The notes: generated by a model not told the origin, from the sequence alone. Positions 9,850-18,605 are shown, numbered from the stretch's first letter. The stretch: DNA of 64,000 bases from Saprospiraceae bacterium (GCA_026993525.1 JALWSS010000009.1:1-64000), one strand, 5' to 3'. Program-made: numbers and translations.

Positions 9850-9950
9850 TTCAACCCTTCAACCCTTCAACAATTCAACAATTCAACAATTCAACCCTTC
9901 AACAATTCAACCCTTCAACAATTCAACAATTCAACAATTCAACAATTCAA
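9850..9950. repeat. Octamer array TTCAACCC / TTCAACAA
   Basis: Twelve complete tandem octamers of the form TTCAAC(CC or AA), plus a partial one, run from 9850 to 9950. The order of CC and AA variants is CC CC AA AA AA CC AA CC AA AA AA AA. The array ends inside the stop codon of the next minus-strand gene. It lies between that gene and waaA. Confidence 0.95.
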
Positions 9951-10705
9951 TACCTGATCTCATCCGGGTTTTCACCGATGTACAAAGGCATTGTCCAGCC
10001 GATGCGCCAGCCGGTGAGCAGGTCAAAACGGGTGTCGGTTTGCCGGATTCTTTGGTCAAAGTTGAAGCTGCGCCGGTTTTTGGTCCAGGCCTGGGTGAAT
10101 TCCATTCCGATCATCAGGTTGATGCGCCGGTTGGCGGAGAGGTACTGGTAGCCGATGAACTGGGTGGTGGCAAAGCCGTTGGACAACCTGTCGTAGCCCT
10201 TTTTGTAGGTACCCGAAAGTGAGGACACTTTACCGAGCGGGTCATCCTGAATCCTTATTTTGTGCTGAAAGAATCCGAGCCCCAGGGTGGCCCTGATGCC
10301 GGAACGGCTTCTTTGGTTGGAGCGAAAAATCCTCCCAAATTCGGCATTGAAAGCCAGTCCCCGTTGCCGCAGGCGAATTTCTGCCGGAAAGATGTCATCG
10401 TTGAAAATGAGACCGTCAGCACCGGTCAGGCTATTCAGAACGTTTTCATCCACATTGTCGCCGAAGTGGAATCCGGCTTGTATCCCAGCCAGCCAGTTGT
10501 TTTTGGTGAGCAGGTCAAAAGCGGCGCCTGCACTGAATGAAGGGCCGAAACGCTTGTTGAGGTCTGCACCGGGCAGGTGTACCCCGTATTGAAAATTGAG
10601 CAGCAGCATGTTTCCCTCATTGTTGTGTTCTTCTTCATACCAGCGCTGCTGGCCGTGCAGGGCCGATGAAGCCAAAAAGATCAAAAGGAATAGTGCTGAT
10701 CGCAT
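9947..10705 (-). CDS. Outer-membrane beta-barrel protein, unknown role
   Basis: A 252-residue protein starting MRSALFLLIFLASSALHGQQ, a clear signal peptide. This start, not an upstream Met, is chosen because the upstream extension is out of keeping (it covers the Kazal gene on another frame). The mature part has alternating hydrophobic strands with aromatic ends (LLNFQYGVHLPG, AGIQAGFHFGDNV, LAFNAEFGRIFRS, IRATLGLGFFQHKIR, INLMIGMEFTQAWT, RFDLLTGWRIGWTMPLY), as expected for a small outer-membrane barrel. I do not recognise a named family. It probably belongs to the transcription unit running from the RibF-GT2 fusion through the Kazal gene. Confidence 0.75.
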   Translation of the reverse strand: MRSALFLLIFLASSALHGQQRWYEEEHNNEGNMLLLNFQYGVHLPGADLNKRFGPSFSAGAAFDLLTKNNWLAGIQAGFHFGDNVDENVLNSLTGADGLIFNDDIFPAEIRLRQRGLAFNAEFGRIFRSNQRSRSGIRATLGLGFFQHKIRIQDDPLGKVSSLSGTYKKGYDRLSNGFATTQFIGYQYLSANRRINLMIGMEFTQAWTKNRRSFNFDQRIRQTDTRFDLLTGWRIGWTMPLYIGENPDEIRY

Positions 10706-10778
10706 ATAAAACTGATTCTTGGTAAAATCCGAAGCAAAGTAAAGCAATGTGCCCGCAGCCTCAGTGCAGGTTGGCTGA

Positions 10779-11015
10779 CTAATCCTGACATTTTCCAGGC
10801 GTCCAGCTTTTGACCCCGGCGTTTCGAGCCTGACAATCGTTGGTGTAGGTCTTGCCGTCGCAACCGCAAACCGGGTCGTACAGGTCCGGGCAATCGGTTT
10901 TCTCAGGATTGGGCACCAGGCATTCATCGGGTTGTTGCACCTTTCTGCACTGGCTGGCCAGGCTCAAAATTGCGACGAAAAGAAAAAAAGACCGGTGGAG
11001 GACTGCTTTGCGCAT
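10779..11015 (-). CDS. Small secreted Kazal-type inhibitor domain protein
   Basis: A 78-residue protein: hydrophobic leader to about residue 20, then a Kazal-like module with the spacing C-x(5)-DPVCGCDGKTYTNDC-x-A-x-NAGV-x(7)-C. Six cysteines follow the leader, as expected for three disulfides, so it is probably periplasmic or surface-exposed. Kazal domains inhibit serine proteases; whether this one does is inference. The cysteine after LASQ could be a lipidation site but Gln at -1 is unusual. It begins 12 bp after the stop of the RibF-GT2 fusion gene, so the two are likely co-transcribed. Confidence 0.85.
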   Translation of the reverse strand: MRKAVLHRSFFLFVAILSLASQCRKVQQPDECLVPNPEKTDCPDLYDPVCGCDGKTYTNDCQARNAGVKSWTPGKCQD

Positions 11016-11026
11016 TACGGGGAGTT

Positions 11027-13024
11027 TCAGAGTTTGTTGAACACCTTTTTCCGAAGGACAAAATACTGGAAAACAATGCTTTTGGGCAGCATTCCAGTGC
11101 GGTTGCTGTGAGGCAGAATGCGAAGCCGTTCCACCAGTTTTTCAATCTCGATGCGCTTTTTGACAAAGGTGACCAGCGCCAGCAAAAAGGTGAAGAAGGC
11201 ACCAAAAACGGCCTGCGCGTGTAGCCACCTGCCATTGACCAGGAACACGATGGCAGCTATGGAGTCAAGTGCTACCCGCATGGGCATGATGAAAGCCATG
11301 CGCCATACCGATTCGTTTTTCAAAAGGGTGTAATGGCTGTTCCTGAAATTGAGGTAGGTCTTGTAGGGCGAATGGTAGCCAAGTGTGCCGCCCCCCAGGT
11401 GGTACACAACCGATTTGGGGGTGAACATGATTTTGTATCCGGCGCGTTTGAATCGCCAGCAAAGGTCAATTTCTTCCAGGTGAGCGAAGAACTCGTTGTC
11501 AAAACCGCCAAAACCATTGAACAAAGGCCCCCTTGTTATCATACAAGCGCCCGAAGCCCAGAATATCTCTGTCTGCTGATCGTACTGGCCGAGGTCTTTC
11601 TCCACCGTGTCGAAGATGCGGCCCCGACAAAACGGATAACCGAGAAAGTCCATCCAGCCGCCGGCAGCACCTGCGTATTCAAAGTACTCCGGCTGGGCCA
11701 GGCTTAATATCTTGGGTTGCACTGCAGCTACTGTCCGGTCCTTTTCCATCATTTTGATGGCGGGTTGCAGCCACTTTTTGGGCGTTTTAACGTCGGAATT
11801 GAGCAAAACGAAGTAATCGTGCTCCAGGTCCTGCAATGCCAGGTTGTAGCCTTTGGCAAACCCGTGATTTTTGTTCAGTTTGATGATGCCGACCTGCGGA
11901 AACTTTTCCTTCAGCATCTCGATGGAATCGTCCGTACTGGCGTTGTCAGCCACGATGACCTCGAAGTTGGGGTACTTCGTTGACAAAACGCTGGGCAGGT
12001 ATTCCTCCAGGTATTTCCTGCCGTTGTAATTCAGGATGACAATGCCGGCAGAAGGGTGGGAAAGGCGCTCCCATTCCCTGACTTGCTTCCAGGACTTTTT
12101 CAGGATAGCCTCAGCCGATACCTTGTCTGCAGCCAGCCGTTTTTTGAGTTCGTTCAGGTCCTTGAGTTGTTCATCGTTGCGGATGAATTCAACGAGCTCG
12201 ATTTTCAATTCATCTTCGTAAATGACCTCGTTGAAATCAAAAATGTTGATCTCGATGGTTCTGCCCGGTTTGTTTTTGAGCGTCGGCCGTTGGCCAATGT
12301 ACAGCATTCCCGGGTGCCTCTTACCCTCGTAAATGGCATAAGCAGCATAAATCCCATCCGGAGGAATGAGTTTGGCTTTTTCTTCGATCCGCAAGTTGGC
12401 CGTCGGAAAACCGATCGAGGTGCCGATCTGCTGGCCTTTGACCACTTTGCCGCTCAGCTCAAAGTAATGCCCCAGCAATTTGGACGCCCCTGCCACATCT
12501 CCCGCCCTGATCAGGTTTCGGATTTTGGTGGAGCTGACCGCTATCTGGTCAACCTCCTGCTTCTGAATTTCTACGACCTTATATCCGGCGGTGTTTTCGT
12601 ACCACTTCAGGTAGTTGATGTCTCCCTGGCGGTTGAATCCAAAGCGATGGTCATAACCGATGACAAGGAATTTCGGCTGGAATTTTTCGACGAGAAAACG
12701 CTGGATGTATTCATCGGCACTCACCTGGGAAAACTCAACGGTGAAAGGAACGATAACCAGGTGGTCAACTCCGGTTTTGGCAATGAGTCCGATCTTTTCT
12801 TCGGTGGTGGAAATCAAATGGAGCCCGCTGTCCTTCGGGTAAATGATCTGCCTCGGATGAGGATGGAAAGTGACAACGACACTCTCACCACTGTTGGCTA
12901 TGGCGAGGTCTTTTACTCTTTTAAGTAGCTTCTTGTGGCCCAGGTGTACACCGTCAAATGACCCGATGGTTACTACGGCGTTTCTGAAGTAAGGCAATTC
13001 GCTTAGGTCTCTGTGCACTTTCAT
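11027..13024 (-). CDS. ribF: RibF (riboflavin kinase/FAD synthetase) fused to GT2 glycosyltransferase
   Basis: One uninterrupted 665-codon frame joins two complete enzymes. Residues 1-320 are bifunctional RibF: the FMN adenylyltransferase part has TIGSFDGVHLGHKKLL and VSSTKIRNLI, the riboflavin kinase part has GTSIGFPTANL and GIYAAYAIY...LYIGQRPT. Residues 322-665 are a family 2 glycosyltransferase: AGIVILNYNGRKYLEE, VIVADNASTDDS, YFVLLNSDVKTPKKW (DxD-like), HLEEIDLCWRFKRAGY, and a C-terminal hydrophobic segment near FGAFFTFLLALV. The linker is only a few residues (near S322-H323) and has no in-frame Met that could start the GT2 alone. FMN/FAD synthesis and surface glycan synthesis are unrelated, so the fusion is odd. 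A -7 element sits 5 bp before the ATG. Confidence 0.92.
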   Translation of the reverse strand: MKVHRDLSELPYFRNAVVTIGSFDGVHLGHKKLLKRVKDLAIANSGESVVVTFHPHPRQIIYPKDSGLHLISTTEEKIGLIAKTGVDHLVIVPFTVEFSQVSADEYIQRFLVEKFQPKFLVIGYDHRFGFNRQGDINYLKWYENTAGYKVVEIQKQEVDQIAVSSTKIRNLIRAGDVAGASKLLGHYFELSGKVVKGQQIGTSIGFPTANLRIEEKAKLIPPDGIYAAYAIYEGKRHPGMLYIGQRPTLKNKPGRTIEINIFDFNEVIYEDELKIELVEFIRNDEQLKDLNELKKRLAADKVSAEAILKKSWKQVREWERLSHPSAGIVILNYNGRKYLEEYLPSVLSTKYPNFEVIVADNASTDDSIEMLKEKFPQVGIIKLNKNHGFAKGYNLALQDLEHDYFVLLNSDVKTPKKWLQPAIKMMEKDRTVAAVQPKILSLAQPEYFEYAGAAGGWMDFLGYPFCRGRIFDTVEKDLGQYDQQTEIFWASGACMITRGPLFNGFGGFDNEFFAHLEEIDLCWRFKRAGYKIMFTPKSVVYHLGGGTLGYHSPYKTYLNFRNSHYTLLKNESVWRMAFIMPMRVALDSIAAIVFLVNGRWLHAQAVFGAFFTFLLALVTFVKKRIEIEKLVERLRILPHSNRTGMLPKSIVFQYFVLRKKVFNKL

Positions 13025-13029
13025 GGCGG

Positions 13030-13037
13030 CAAATGTA
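13030..13037 (-). promoter_or_regulatory. -7 element directly before ribF
   Basis: Minus-strand TACATTTG, an exact TAnnTTTG match, ends 5 nt before the start codon. Transcripts would begin at or next to the ATG. No -33 TTTG at the expected spacing. Confidence 0.45.
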
Positions 13038-13153
13038 GCAGTGATTGGGTATTCAGCGCTTTTGCACTCTTCATTTTTTCAAACACTGACAATTCGCAGA
13101 ACAAGGCTTGCTTTTTCTTATTTGGATTCAATTCACATTGCAGTTCGAGTGTG

Positions 13154-13161
13154 TACCTTTG
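13154..13161 (+). promoter_or_regulatory. -7 element of mrp
   Basis: TACCTTTG matches TAnnTTTG exactly, 25 bp before the mrp start. A TTTG at 13121-13124 is too far away (29 nt) to be a standard -33 box. Confidence 0.5.
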
Positions 13162-13186
13162 CACCAATTAAATTGAATACCCTGGC

Positions 13187-14284
13187 ATGAACAAAGAACA
13201 AGTACTCAAAGCGCTGGAAACTGTAGATGATCCCATTTCCGGGCTGAACCTGGTGGAGGCACAGCGAATTGCCAATCTGGTCATTGAAGGAAACAATGTG
13301 AATTTCCACCTGGTACTTCCTTCTCTCAACCATCCCCAAAAGGACAGTTTGATTTTTGCCTGCATGGAAGCCATCCAAAAGGACATTCCCGGGGCAGAAG
13401 CAAATATCCACGTGACCACCAGGGCTGAACAGGCAAATGGACAGGGCAATGCCCAAAGCCCTCAACCGATAAAAAACATTATAGCCGTTGCATCCGGCAA
13501 GGGTGGGGTAGGCAAATCAACCGTTTCGACCAACCTGGCGCTGGCCATGCATCAACTGGGTGCCAAAGTAGGCTTGGTGGATGCTGACCTGTACGGACCA
13601 TCTATTCCGACGATGCTCGGTTTGAAAGGGCAGCGGCCTCAGGTGCGCGAAGTGAACGGCAAACCAAAGATATTTCCGCTGCAAGCGCATGGCATACCGG
13701 TCATGTCCATTGGATTCATCATCGAGCCGGAACAGGCCGTAGTGCTGCGTGGCCCCCGGCTTGCAGGTATCATTCAGCAATTCTTCAACGATGTCGTTTG
13801 GGAACCGCTGGATTACCTGATCGTTGACCTGCCCCCCGGAACCGGCGATATCCAATTGACCCTGGTGCAAACCGTGGCCGTGACCGGGGCATTGATGGTG
13901 ACCACTCCCCAGGAGGTGGCCGTTGCCGATGCGCTCAAGGCCATGAATATGTTCCTCTTGCCCGCCATCAATGTGCCCATCCTTGGGGTTGTTGAAAACA
14001 TGTCCTGGTTTACCCCGGACGATCTGCCCGACCGCAAATACAAAATATTTGGCGAAGGAGGTGGAGAAAAACTGTCACAACTCGGCAAGGTACCTTTGCT
14101 CGGGCAGGTGCCTATGGTGATGGGTATCAGAGAAGCTGGTGACAACGGCAACCCGGCTGTGATGAAAAAGGGCACCGTAATGGCCGATGCTTTTCTCGAT
14201 TTGGCCAAAAAGACGATGGAACAAGTTGAACAGCGCAATAAAAATCTGGATCCCACCCAGGTGGTTCAGATCACTCAGAAATGA
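13187..14284 (+). CDS. mrp: Mrp/ApbC Fe-S cluster carrier ATPase
   Basis: A 365-residue P-loop protein that binds and hands over Fe-S clusters in the cytoplasm. Residues 1-90 are a MIP18/DUF59 domain (MNKEQVLKALETVDDPISGLNLV), then the deviant Walker A ASGKGGVGKSTVSTNLALA, VDADLYGPSIPTMLG, and the Walker B region YLIVDLPPGTGDIQLTL. The CxxC pair of enteric ApbC is not present at VVENMSWFTPDDLPDRKY, which is usual in Bacteroidota. The next gene encodes a NifU C-terminal domain protein 254 bp on, making this a small Fe-S assembly locus. Confidence 0.95.
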   Translation: MNKEQVLKALETVDDPISGLNLVEAQRIANLVIEGNNVNFHLVLPSLNHPQKDSLIFACMEAIQKDIPGAEANIHVTTRAEQANGQGNAQSPQPIKNIIAVASGKGGVGKSTVSTNLALAMHQLGAKVGLVDADLYGPSIPTMLGLKGQRPQVREVNGKPKIFPLQAHGIPVMSIGFIIEPEQAVVLRGPRLAGIIQQFFNDVVWEPLDYLIVDLPPGTGDIQLTLVQTVAVTGALMVTTPQEVAVADALKAMNMFLLPAINVPILGVVENMSWFTPDDLPDRKYKIFGEGGGEKLSQLGKVPLLGQVPMVMGIREAGDNGNPAVMKKGTVMADAFLDLAKKTMEQVEQRNKNLDPTQVVQITQK

Positions 14285-14324
14285 GTCCACAGTAAAAAGG
14301 CCGCATTCCAGTTGGTGCTTGTTT

Positions 14325-14383
14325 TTGAAAGGTTTTTTTGAAAGGTTTTTTGAAAGGTTTTTTGAAATGTTTTTTAGGTTTTT
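14325..14383. repeat. Imperfect 12-13 bp tandem repeat
   Basis: Four copies of a unit like TGAAAGGTTTTTT, the last ones degenerate, follow the mrp stop. Strongly strand-biased (G/T-rich on plus). No coding or hairpin function seen. Confidence 0.8.
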
Positions 14384-14447
14384 GTGATACGTAGTTGATT
14401 GCAAGTGAATGGTTTAAAGAACGGTGAGCAATCAACGACGCATTTCA

Positions 14448-14468
14448 ATCCCGATATCCCATCGGGAT
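14448..14468. repeat. Small palindrome with ATCCCGAT core
   Basis: ATCCCGAT-5 nt-ATCGGGAT, an 8-bp perfect inverted repeat between mrp and the NifU-domain gene. Shares its core word with hairpins at 9.8, 31.9, 34.6, 39.1 and 54.8 kb. Confidence 0.7.
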
Positions 14469-14538
14469 CGGAACCAAAAAACATGCGCCTTTTGTGAATT
14501 AGGGTTTTTGCAGTGCACTCAGAAATAAATCCTCCATT

Positions 14539-14802
14539 ATGACAGCGGAACAAAAATCGGTTTTGATAAAACAGGTTGATGAAGCCCTTGACGAAGTTCG
14601 TCCGCATCTCCGCGTTGATGGTGGAGATGTGGAAGTGGTTGATATCACCGATGAGTACGTCGTCAAAGTCAAGTGGCTTGGCAATTGCGAAAACTGTTTC
14701 ATGTCAATTATGACCATGAAAGCAGGTATTGAGAAAGCCATAAAAAACCGCCTTCCTGAACTTACGGAAATAGAAGCCATCAACGGCATCGAGATGCCCT
14801 GA
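14539..14802 (+). CDS. NifU C-terminal domain Fe-S scaffold
   Basis: An 87-residue protein consisting only of the NifU C-terminal (Nfu) domain: VRPHLRVDGGDVEVVDI followed by the cluster-binding WLGNCENCFMS with C50 and C53. Nfu proteins assemble and deliver [4Fe-4S] clusters as dimers. The common form has GAC..C; here GNC..C, a small variation. Its position after mrp and before pyrF (23 bp gap) suggests a shared transcript. Confidence 0.93.
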   Translation: MTAEQKSVLIKQVDEALDEVRPHLRVDGGDVEVVDITDEYVVKVKWLGNCENCFMSIMTMKAGIEKAIKNRLPELTEIEAINGIEMP

Positions 14803-14825
14803 CCAATTAACAGAAGTCACCCTCA

Positions 14826-15644
14826 ATGACTCGCAAAGACTTAGTCGCCAACATTTTTGACAAAGGCTCTTTCCTCTGCATAGGACTTGACACCGACCCC
14901 CGGCGCATTCCAAAGCACTTGCTGAAATATGAAGATCCGGTATTTGAATTCAACCGCCGGATCATCGGGGCCACGCATGACCTTTGCGTGGCTTACAAGC
15001 CCAACATTGCTTTTTACGAAGCCAACGGAGCTGAAGGCTGGGTGAGCCTCGAGCGCACCATTGACATTATTCCTGAAAACATTTTTACCATCGCTGACGC
15101 AAAACGGGGCGACATTGGCAATACCAGCGCCATGTACGCCCGTGCGTTTTTTCATGCGATGGATTTTGATGCCGTCACCGTGGCTCCGTACATGGGCGAA
15201 GACAGCGTGACCCCTTTTCTGGGATTTGAGAACAAGTGGGTCATTCTGCTTGCCTTGACTTCCAACAAAGGGAGCTCCGACTTTCAATTGCTCAGCCTCG
15301 ACACCGGCCGGCCGGTTTACGAAGCGGTCCTGACCACTGCCCGGCAATGGGCCGGCACCGGTCAATTGATGTTCGTGGTGGGAGCCACCCACCCGGAAAA
15401 GTTGGCTGACATCCGAAAAATTGCACCCGACAATTTTCTGCTGGTACCGGGCGTGGGCGCCCAGGGTGGTTCGCTGGAGGAGGTTTGCAGGTATGGCCTG
15501 AACAAGGAAGTCGGACTCCTGGTCAACTCCTCCCGGGGAATTATCTACGCAAGCGATGGAGAAGATTTTGCCGAAAAGGCGAGGGAAAAAGCGCTGGACT
15601 TAAAAAACCGGATGTCGGAAATACTCGACCGTACCTTCGGTTAA
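14826..15644 (+). CDS. pyrF: Orotidine 5'-phosphate decarboxylase
   Basis: A 272-residue enzyme making UMP from OMP in pyrimidine synthesis. It belongs to the longer type 2 group: [32 protein letters not shown], and the catalytic [11 protein letters not shown] with the Lys/Asp network. The substrate phosphate region [13 protein letters not shown] and [13 protein letters not shown] complete the barrel. Length is right for this type. It starts 23 bp after the NifU-domain gene. Confidence 0.96.
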   Translation: MTRKDLVANIFDKGSFLCIGLDTDPRRIPKHLLKYEDPVFEFNRRIIGATHDLCVAYKPNIAFYEANGAEGWVSLERTIDIIPENIFTIADAKRGDIGNTSAMYARAFFHAMDFDAVTVAPYMGEDSVTPFLGFENKWVILLALTSNKGSSDFQLLSLDTGRPVYEAVLTTARQWAGTGQLMFVVGATHPEKLADIRKIAPDNFLLVPGVGAQGGSLEEVCRYGLNKEVGLLVNSSRGIIYASDGEDFAEKAREKALDLKNRMSEILDRTFG

Positions 15645-15738
15645 TTCCAAATGGCAGATGTTACCATTCACTTGTTACCCGTTAGGTATTCATCAATGAA
15701 ACTCATCTTGTCTGACTGTATAACCCAATCCTGAAAGC

Positions 15739-16605
15739 ATGAAGAAAGTACTCCTGGCCGCAACGGCACTTTTTGTCAGCATTTCTGCTTTTACCCAGTA
15801 CCTGGAGGCCGGGCTGCTCCTCGGCGGTGCCAATTACGTGGGCGATCTTTCCAACAACTCCAGCACCATTTACCTGAAGGAAACCAAGCTGGCTTATGGT
15901 GGGTTTGTCAGGTACAACATCAACGACCTGTTCACCGCCCGACTTGGAATAAGCGCCGGCAAAATCGCCGGCTCCGATGCCAACGTGAACAACGATCAAT
16001 TCATCCGGGAAAGAAACCTGAGTGTGAGAACCAACATCCTGGAAGTTGCACTGATTGGTGAGTTCAATGTTCTGGGCTATCAGCCAAACGGCCTGTACAG
16101 CCCATTCTCACCCTACCTGTTTGCCGGTGTTGCCATGACCAGTTTCAACCCCAAAGCCCGGTACCAGGGCAATTGGATCGCTTTGCAGCCGCTCGGAACC
16201 GAAGGTCAGGGCATGCCGGGCTTTGGTGCCAGGTACAGCAAAACAACTTTTTCCATTCCTTTTGGGGTGGGAGTGAAATACGCCCTTTCCGATAAACTGA
16301 ACATCGGGCTGGAACTGGGTGCCAGGCCCACTTTCACCGACTACCTGGACGATGTCAGCGGAGCTTATGTTTCCTATCCGGACCTGCTGGCCGGCAACGG
16401 AGAATTGGCCGCAGCCCTCGGCAACAGGACAGGAGAGTACAAAGGCACAGAACCCGTCGTTGTGGTTACCGGCACCCAGCGCGGAGACAGCGCAAAAAGG
16501 GACTGGTACTTCATCATGGGCCTCACCGTGTCGTACAACTTTCTGGACAACGGCCTGATGGGCAGCCGCTCACGCAGCAAGGGCCGCAAAGGCTGCTACG
16601 ACTGA
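15739..16605 (+). CDS. DUF6089-family outer-membrane protein
   Basis: A 288-residue protein with signal peptide (MKKVLLAATALFVSISAFTQ) and the DUF6089 opening YLEAGLLLGGANYVGDLSN...GGFVRYNINDLFTARLGIS. Further strands (PYLFAGVAMTSFNPKARY, FSIPFGVGVKYALSDKLNIGLELGARPTFTDYLDDVSGAY) fit a beta barrel in the outer membrane. Members are widespread in Bacteroidota without an assigned function. The last 10 bp overlap the convergent proC gene. Confidence 0.85.
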   Translation: MKKVLLAATALFVSISAFTQYLEAGLLLGGANYVGDLSNNSSTIYLKETKLAYGGFVRYNINDLFTARLGISAGKIAGSDANVNNDQFIRERNLSVRTNILEVALIGEFNVLGYQPNGLYSPFSPYLFAGVAMTSFNPKARYQGNWIALQPLGTEGQGMPGFGARYSKTTFSIPFGVGVKYALSDKLNIGLELGARPTFTDYLDDVSGAYVSYPDLLAGNGELAAALGNRTGEYKGTEPVVVVTGTQRGDSAKRDWYFIMGLTVSYNFLDNGLMGSRSRSKGRKGCYD

Positions 16606-17411
16606 CCGGCAGCTTTGCCAAGTTCCTCGGCGCGTTTCAGCGCAGCATCGGCGCCGGTGATGATATCCTGATACAGTTCGGTTTTGCCAAATGCCGACAA
16701 GGCGGCCTCGGTGGTACCTCCCCTCGAGGCCACTTTTTTTATCCATTCTTCGCAACTGAAATCCGTCTTCTGGAACAAGTCAATGGCACCTTTGAAGGTC
16801 TGGCTGACCAGCATCTCGGCCTCGCTCTCGTTGAAACCCATCTTGCGGCCTGCTTCTATCAAAGCCTGCATGAAGTACCAGACATAGGCCGGGCCACTGC
16901 CCGAAATGGCGGTGGCGGCATCTATCATGGCCTCGTTGCTGACGTAAAGGCTCTTTCCGGTGGTGTTGATGAGGTTCTGAACCATTACCAGCTCGATCCG
17001 GGTCACTTCCTCTGTTGACGTAAACACGGTCATGCCCATTCCAACCTGTGAGGGCAGGTTGGGCATGGCACGGATCACTTTTTTGGTTCCCAAATGATCG
17101 GCGATGGTCTTCATCTTCACCCCTGCCATGATGGACAACACCACCTGCTGCTCATCTATGAGCGGCCTGAGCCGTTCAAACAATTCGGCAGCGTCTTGAG
17201 GTTTCACTGCCAGTATGATCAGGTCGGCAAGGTTGATACAGCCTTCTGGTTCCGAATAAACATTGAATTCGGTGTCCTTTGTCAGCTCATAAGACCGCTC
17301 TGCCGATTTCTCGAGTACCATCAGGTTTTGACGGTCGCAAATGTGTGAACGAAGGAAACTGTGGGCGTAGGTCATGCCCATGTTTCCACCACCTATTATC
17401 AAAATTTTCAT
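16596..17411 (-). CDS. proC: Pyrroline-5-carboxylate reductase
   Basis: A 271-residue enzyme for the last step of proline synthesis. The start MKILIIGGGNMGMTYAHSF gives the NAD(P) dinucleotide-binding loop at the N-terminus, so an upstream Met is not used. ILAVKPQDAAELF, VRAMPNLPSQVGMGMTVF and the signature ISGSGPAYVWYFMQALIEAG...LVSQTFKGA...VASRGGTTEAALSAF are all present. Length is standard. Its 3' end overlaps the DUF6089 gene by 10 bp. Confidence 0.95.
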   Translation of the reverse strand: MKILIIGGGNMGMTYAHSFLRSHICDRQNLMVLEKSAERSYELTKDTEFNVYSEPEGCINLADLIILAVKPQDAAELFERLRPLIDEQQVVLSIMAGVKMKTIADHLGTKKVIRAMPNLPSQVGMGMTVFTSTEEVTRIELVMVQNLINTTGKSLYVSNEAMIDAATAISGSGPAYVWYFMQALIEAGRKMGFNESEAEMLVSQTFKGAIDLFQKTDFSCEEWIKKVASRGGTTEAALSAFGKTELYQDIITGADAALKRAEELGKAAGQS

Positions 17412-17433
17412 AGTCTTTCTTTTCAGATTTTGT

Positions 17434-17538
17434 TCGCTTCGCAACGGGGGTGCAAATCTGCGGGAAAATATGTCATCTCATTTTTCTTCCGGCCAACTTT
17501 CTGAAAAATGATACCTTTCGCACCTGATTGCGAAGCGA
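17434..17538. repeat. Inverted pair of the 11-bp word TTGCGAAGCGA in the proC leader
   Basis: TCGCTTCGCAA (17434-17444) and TTGCGAAGCGA (17528-17538) face each other in the divergent proC / isoaspartyl peptidase gap. The same 11-mer occurs exactly at 3332, 22445, 25939, 29486, 47516, 53588, 56871, 61385 and 63793 (start positions, either orientation), mostly inside genes and in all reading frames. About 0.03 copies would be expected by chance in this window. Confidence 0.9.
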
Positions 17539-17558
17539 CAAAAAAAAAACTTCTGACC

Positions 17559-18605
17559 ATGCACAGGCACACTTGTTTCACCTTGATTTTCACATTTACC
17601 ATGCTTTTGATGATGAATGCATGCAACTCGCCCTCCGGGCAACAAACCACCGGCACCCCAACCAATGGACAGGCGGTTCCTGAATACGCCATTGTGATCC
17701 ACGGCGGTGCCGGCACCATCACCAAAGCCAACATGACTCCCGAAAAAGAGAAAGCCTATACCGAGGCACTGAACAAAGCCCTGGACACAGGTGAGGAAGT
17801 ACTCAAAAATGGCGGAACGGCCCTTGAAGCCGTCGAAAAAACACTGATGTACCTGGAGGACAATCCACTGTTCAACGCCGGCAAAGGTGCCGTGCTGACC
17901 AATTCGGAAACCTGTGAGCTGGACGCCAGCATCATGGACGGTTCAGACCAGAATGCGGGTGCCGTGGCGGGCGTAAAGCATGTGAAGAACCCCATCCGGG
18001 CAGCCATTGCCGTCATGAAAAACTCTCCCCATGTGATGATGGCAGGAACGGGCGCTGACCAGTTTGCACTGGAGCAAGGCCTGGATACCGTGAGCAACGA
18101 ATACTTCTTCACCGAACGGCGGCTGGAATCCATCCGGAAGGCCAGGGCCCGGGAAGAAAAAACGGGAATGACCGGCCGGCGCCACGATGAAAAATTTGGC
18201 ACCGTCGGTTGCGTGGCTCTGGACAAAAACGGCAACCTGGCGGCAGGCACCTCCACCGGAGGAATGACCAACAAGCGCTGGGGAAGGGTGGGGGACTCAC
18301 CCATCATTGGCGCCGGCACCTATGCCGACAATGCAACCTGCGGAATCTCCTGCACCGGACACGGTGAATATTTCATTCGGTACACGGTGGCCGCTGACGT
18401 CGCCCACAGGATGGCTTACCTGGGTGAGTCCGTTGAGGAAGCTGCCAATTTTGTCGTGAACGAAAAACTGGATGAAAAGGGTGGCAGCGGAGGCCTCATT
18501 GCAATGGATGCCAAAGGCAATGTTGCAATGCCCTTCAACACCGAAGGCATGTACAGGGGCTACGCACGCCCGGGTGAAAGAGTGGTAAAGATCTACAAAG
18601 ACTGA
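17559..18605 (+). CDS. iaaA: Isoaspartyl peptidase/L-asparaginase lipoprotein
   Basis: A 348-residue Ntn-hydrolase precursor. The start MHRHTCFTLIFTFTMLLMMN is chosen because it yields a lipoprotein signal ending in MMNAC. The asparaginase_2 fold opens with AIVIHGGAGTITKANM; autoproteolysis would occur before the Thr of GTVGCVALDKNGNLAAGTSTGGM, releasing the beta subunit with an N-terminal Thr nucleophile; GDSPIIGAGTYAD and CTGHGEYFIR bind substrate. It should degrade beta-aspartyl dipeptides or asparagine in the periplasm. Head-to-head with proC and followed 54 bp later by the degenerate histidine kinase gene. Confidence 0.93.
   Translation: MHRHTCFTLIFTFTMLLMMNACNSPSGQQTTGTPTNGQAVPEYAIVIHGGAGTITKANMTPEKEKAYTEALNKALDTGEEVLKNGGTALEAVEKTLMYLEDNPLFNAGKGAVLTNSETCELDASIMDGSDQNAGAVAGVKHVKNPIRAAIAVMKNSPHVMMAGTGADQFALEQGLDTVSNEYFFTERRLESIRKARAREEKTGMTGRRHDEKFGTVGCVALDKNGNLAAGTSTGGMTNKRWGRVGDSPIIGAGTYADNATCGISCTGHGEYFIRYTVAADVAHRMAYLGESVEEAANFVVNEKLDEKGGSGGLIAMDAKGNVAMPFNTEGMYRGYARPGERVVKIYKD

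Noticed and set aside
9850-9950. CRISPR array
   Set aside because: Units are 8 bp without spacers; no cas genes in the window.
17508-17558. Upstream start for the isoaspartyl peptidase
   Set aside because: It would precede the lipoprotein signal and contains the 11-bp iterated word; ATG at 17559 gives a proper lipobox.
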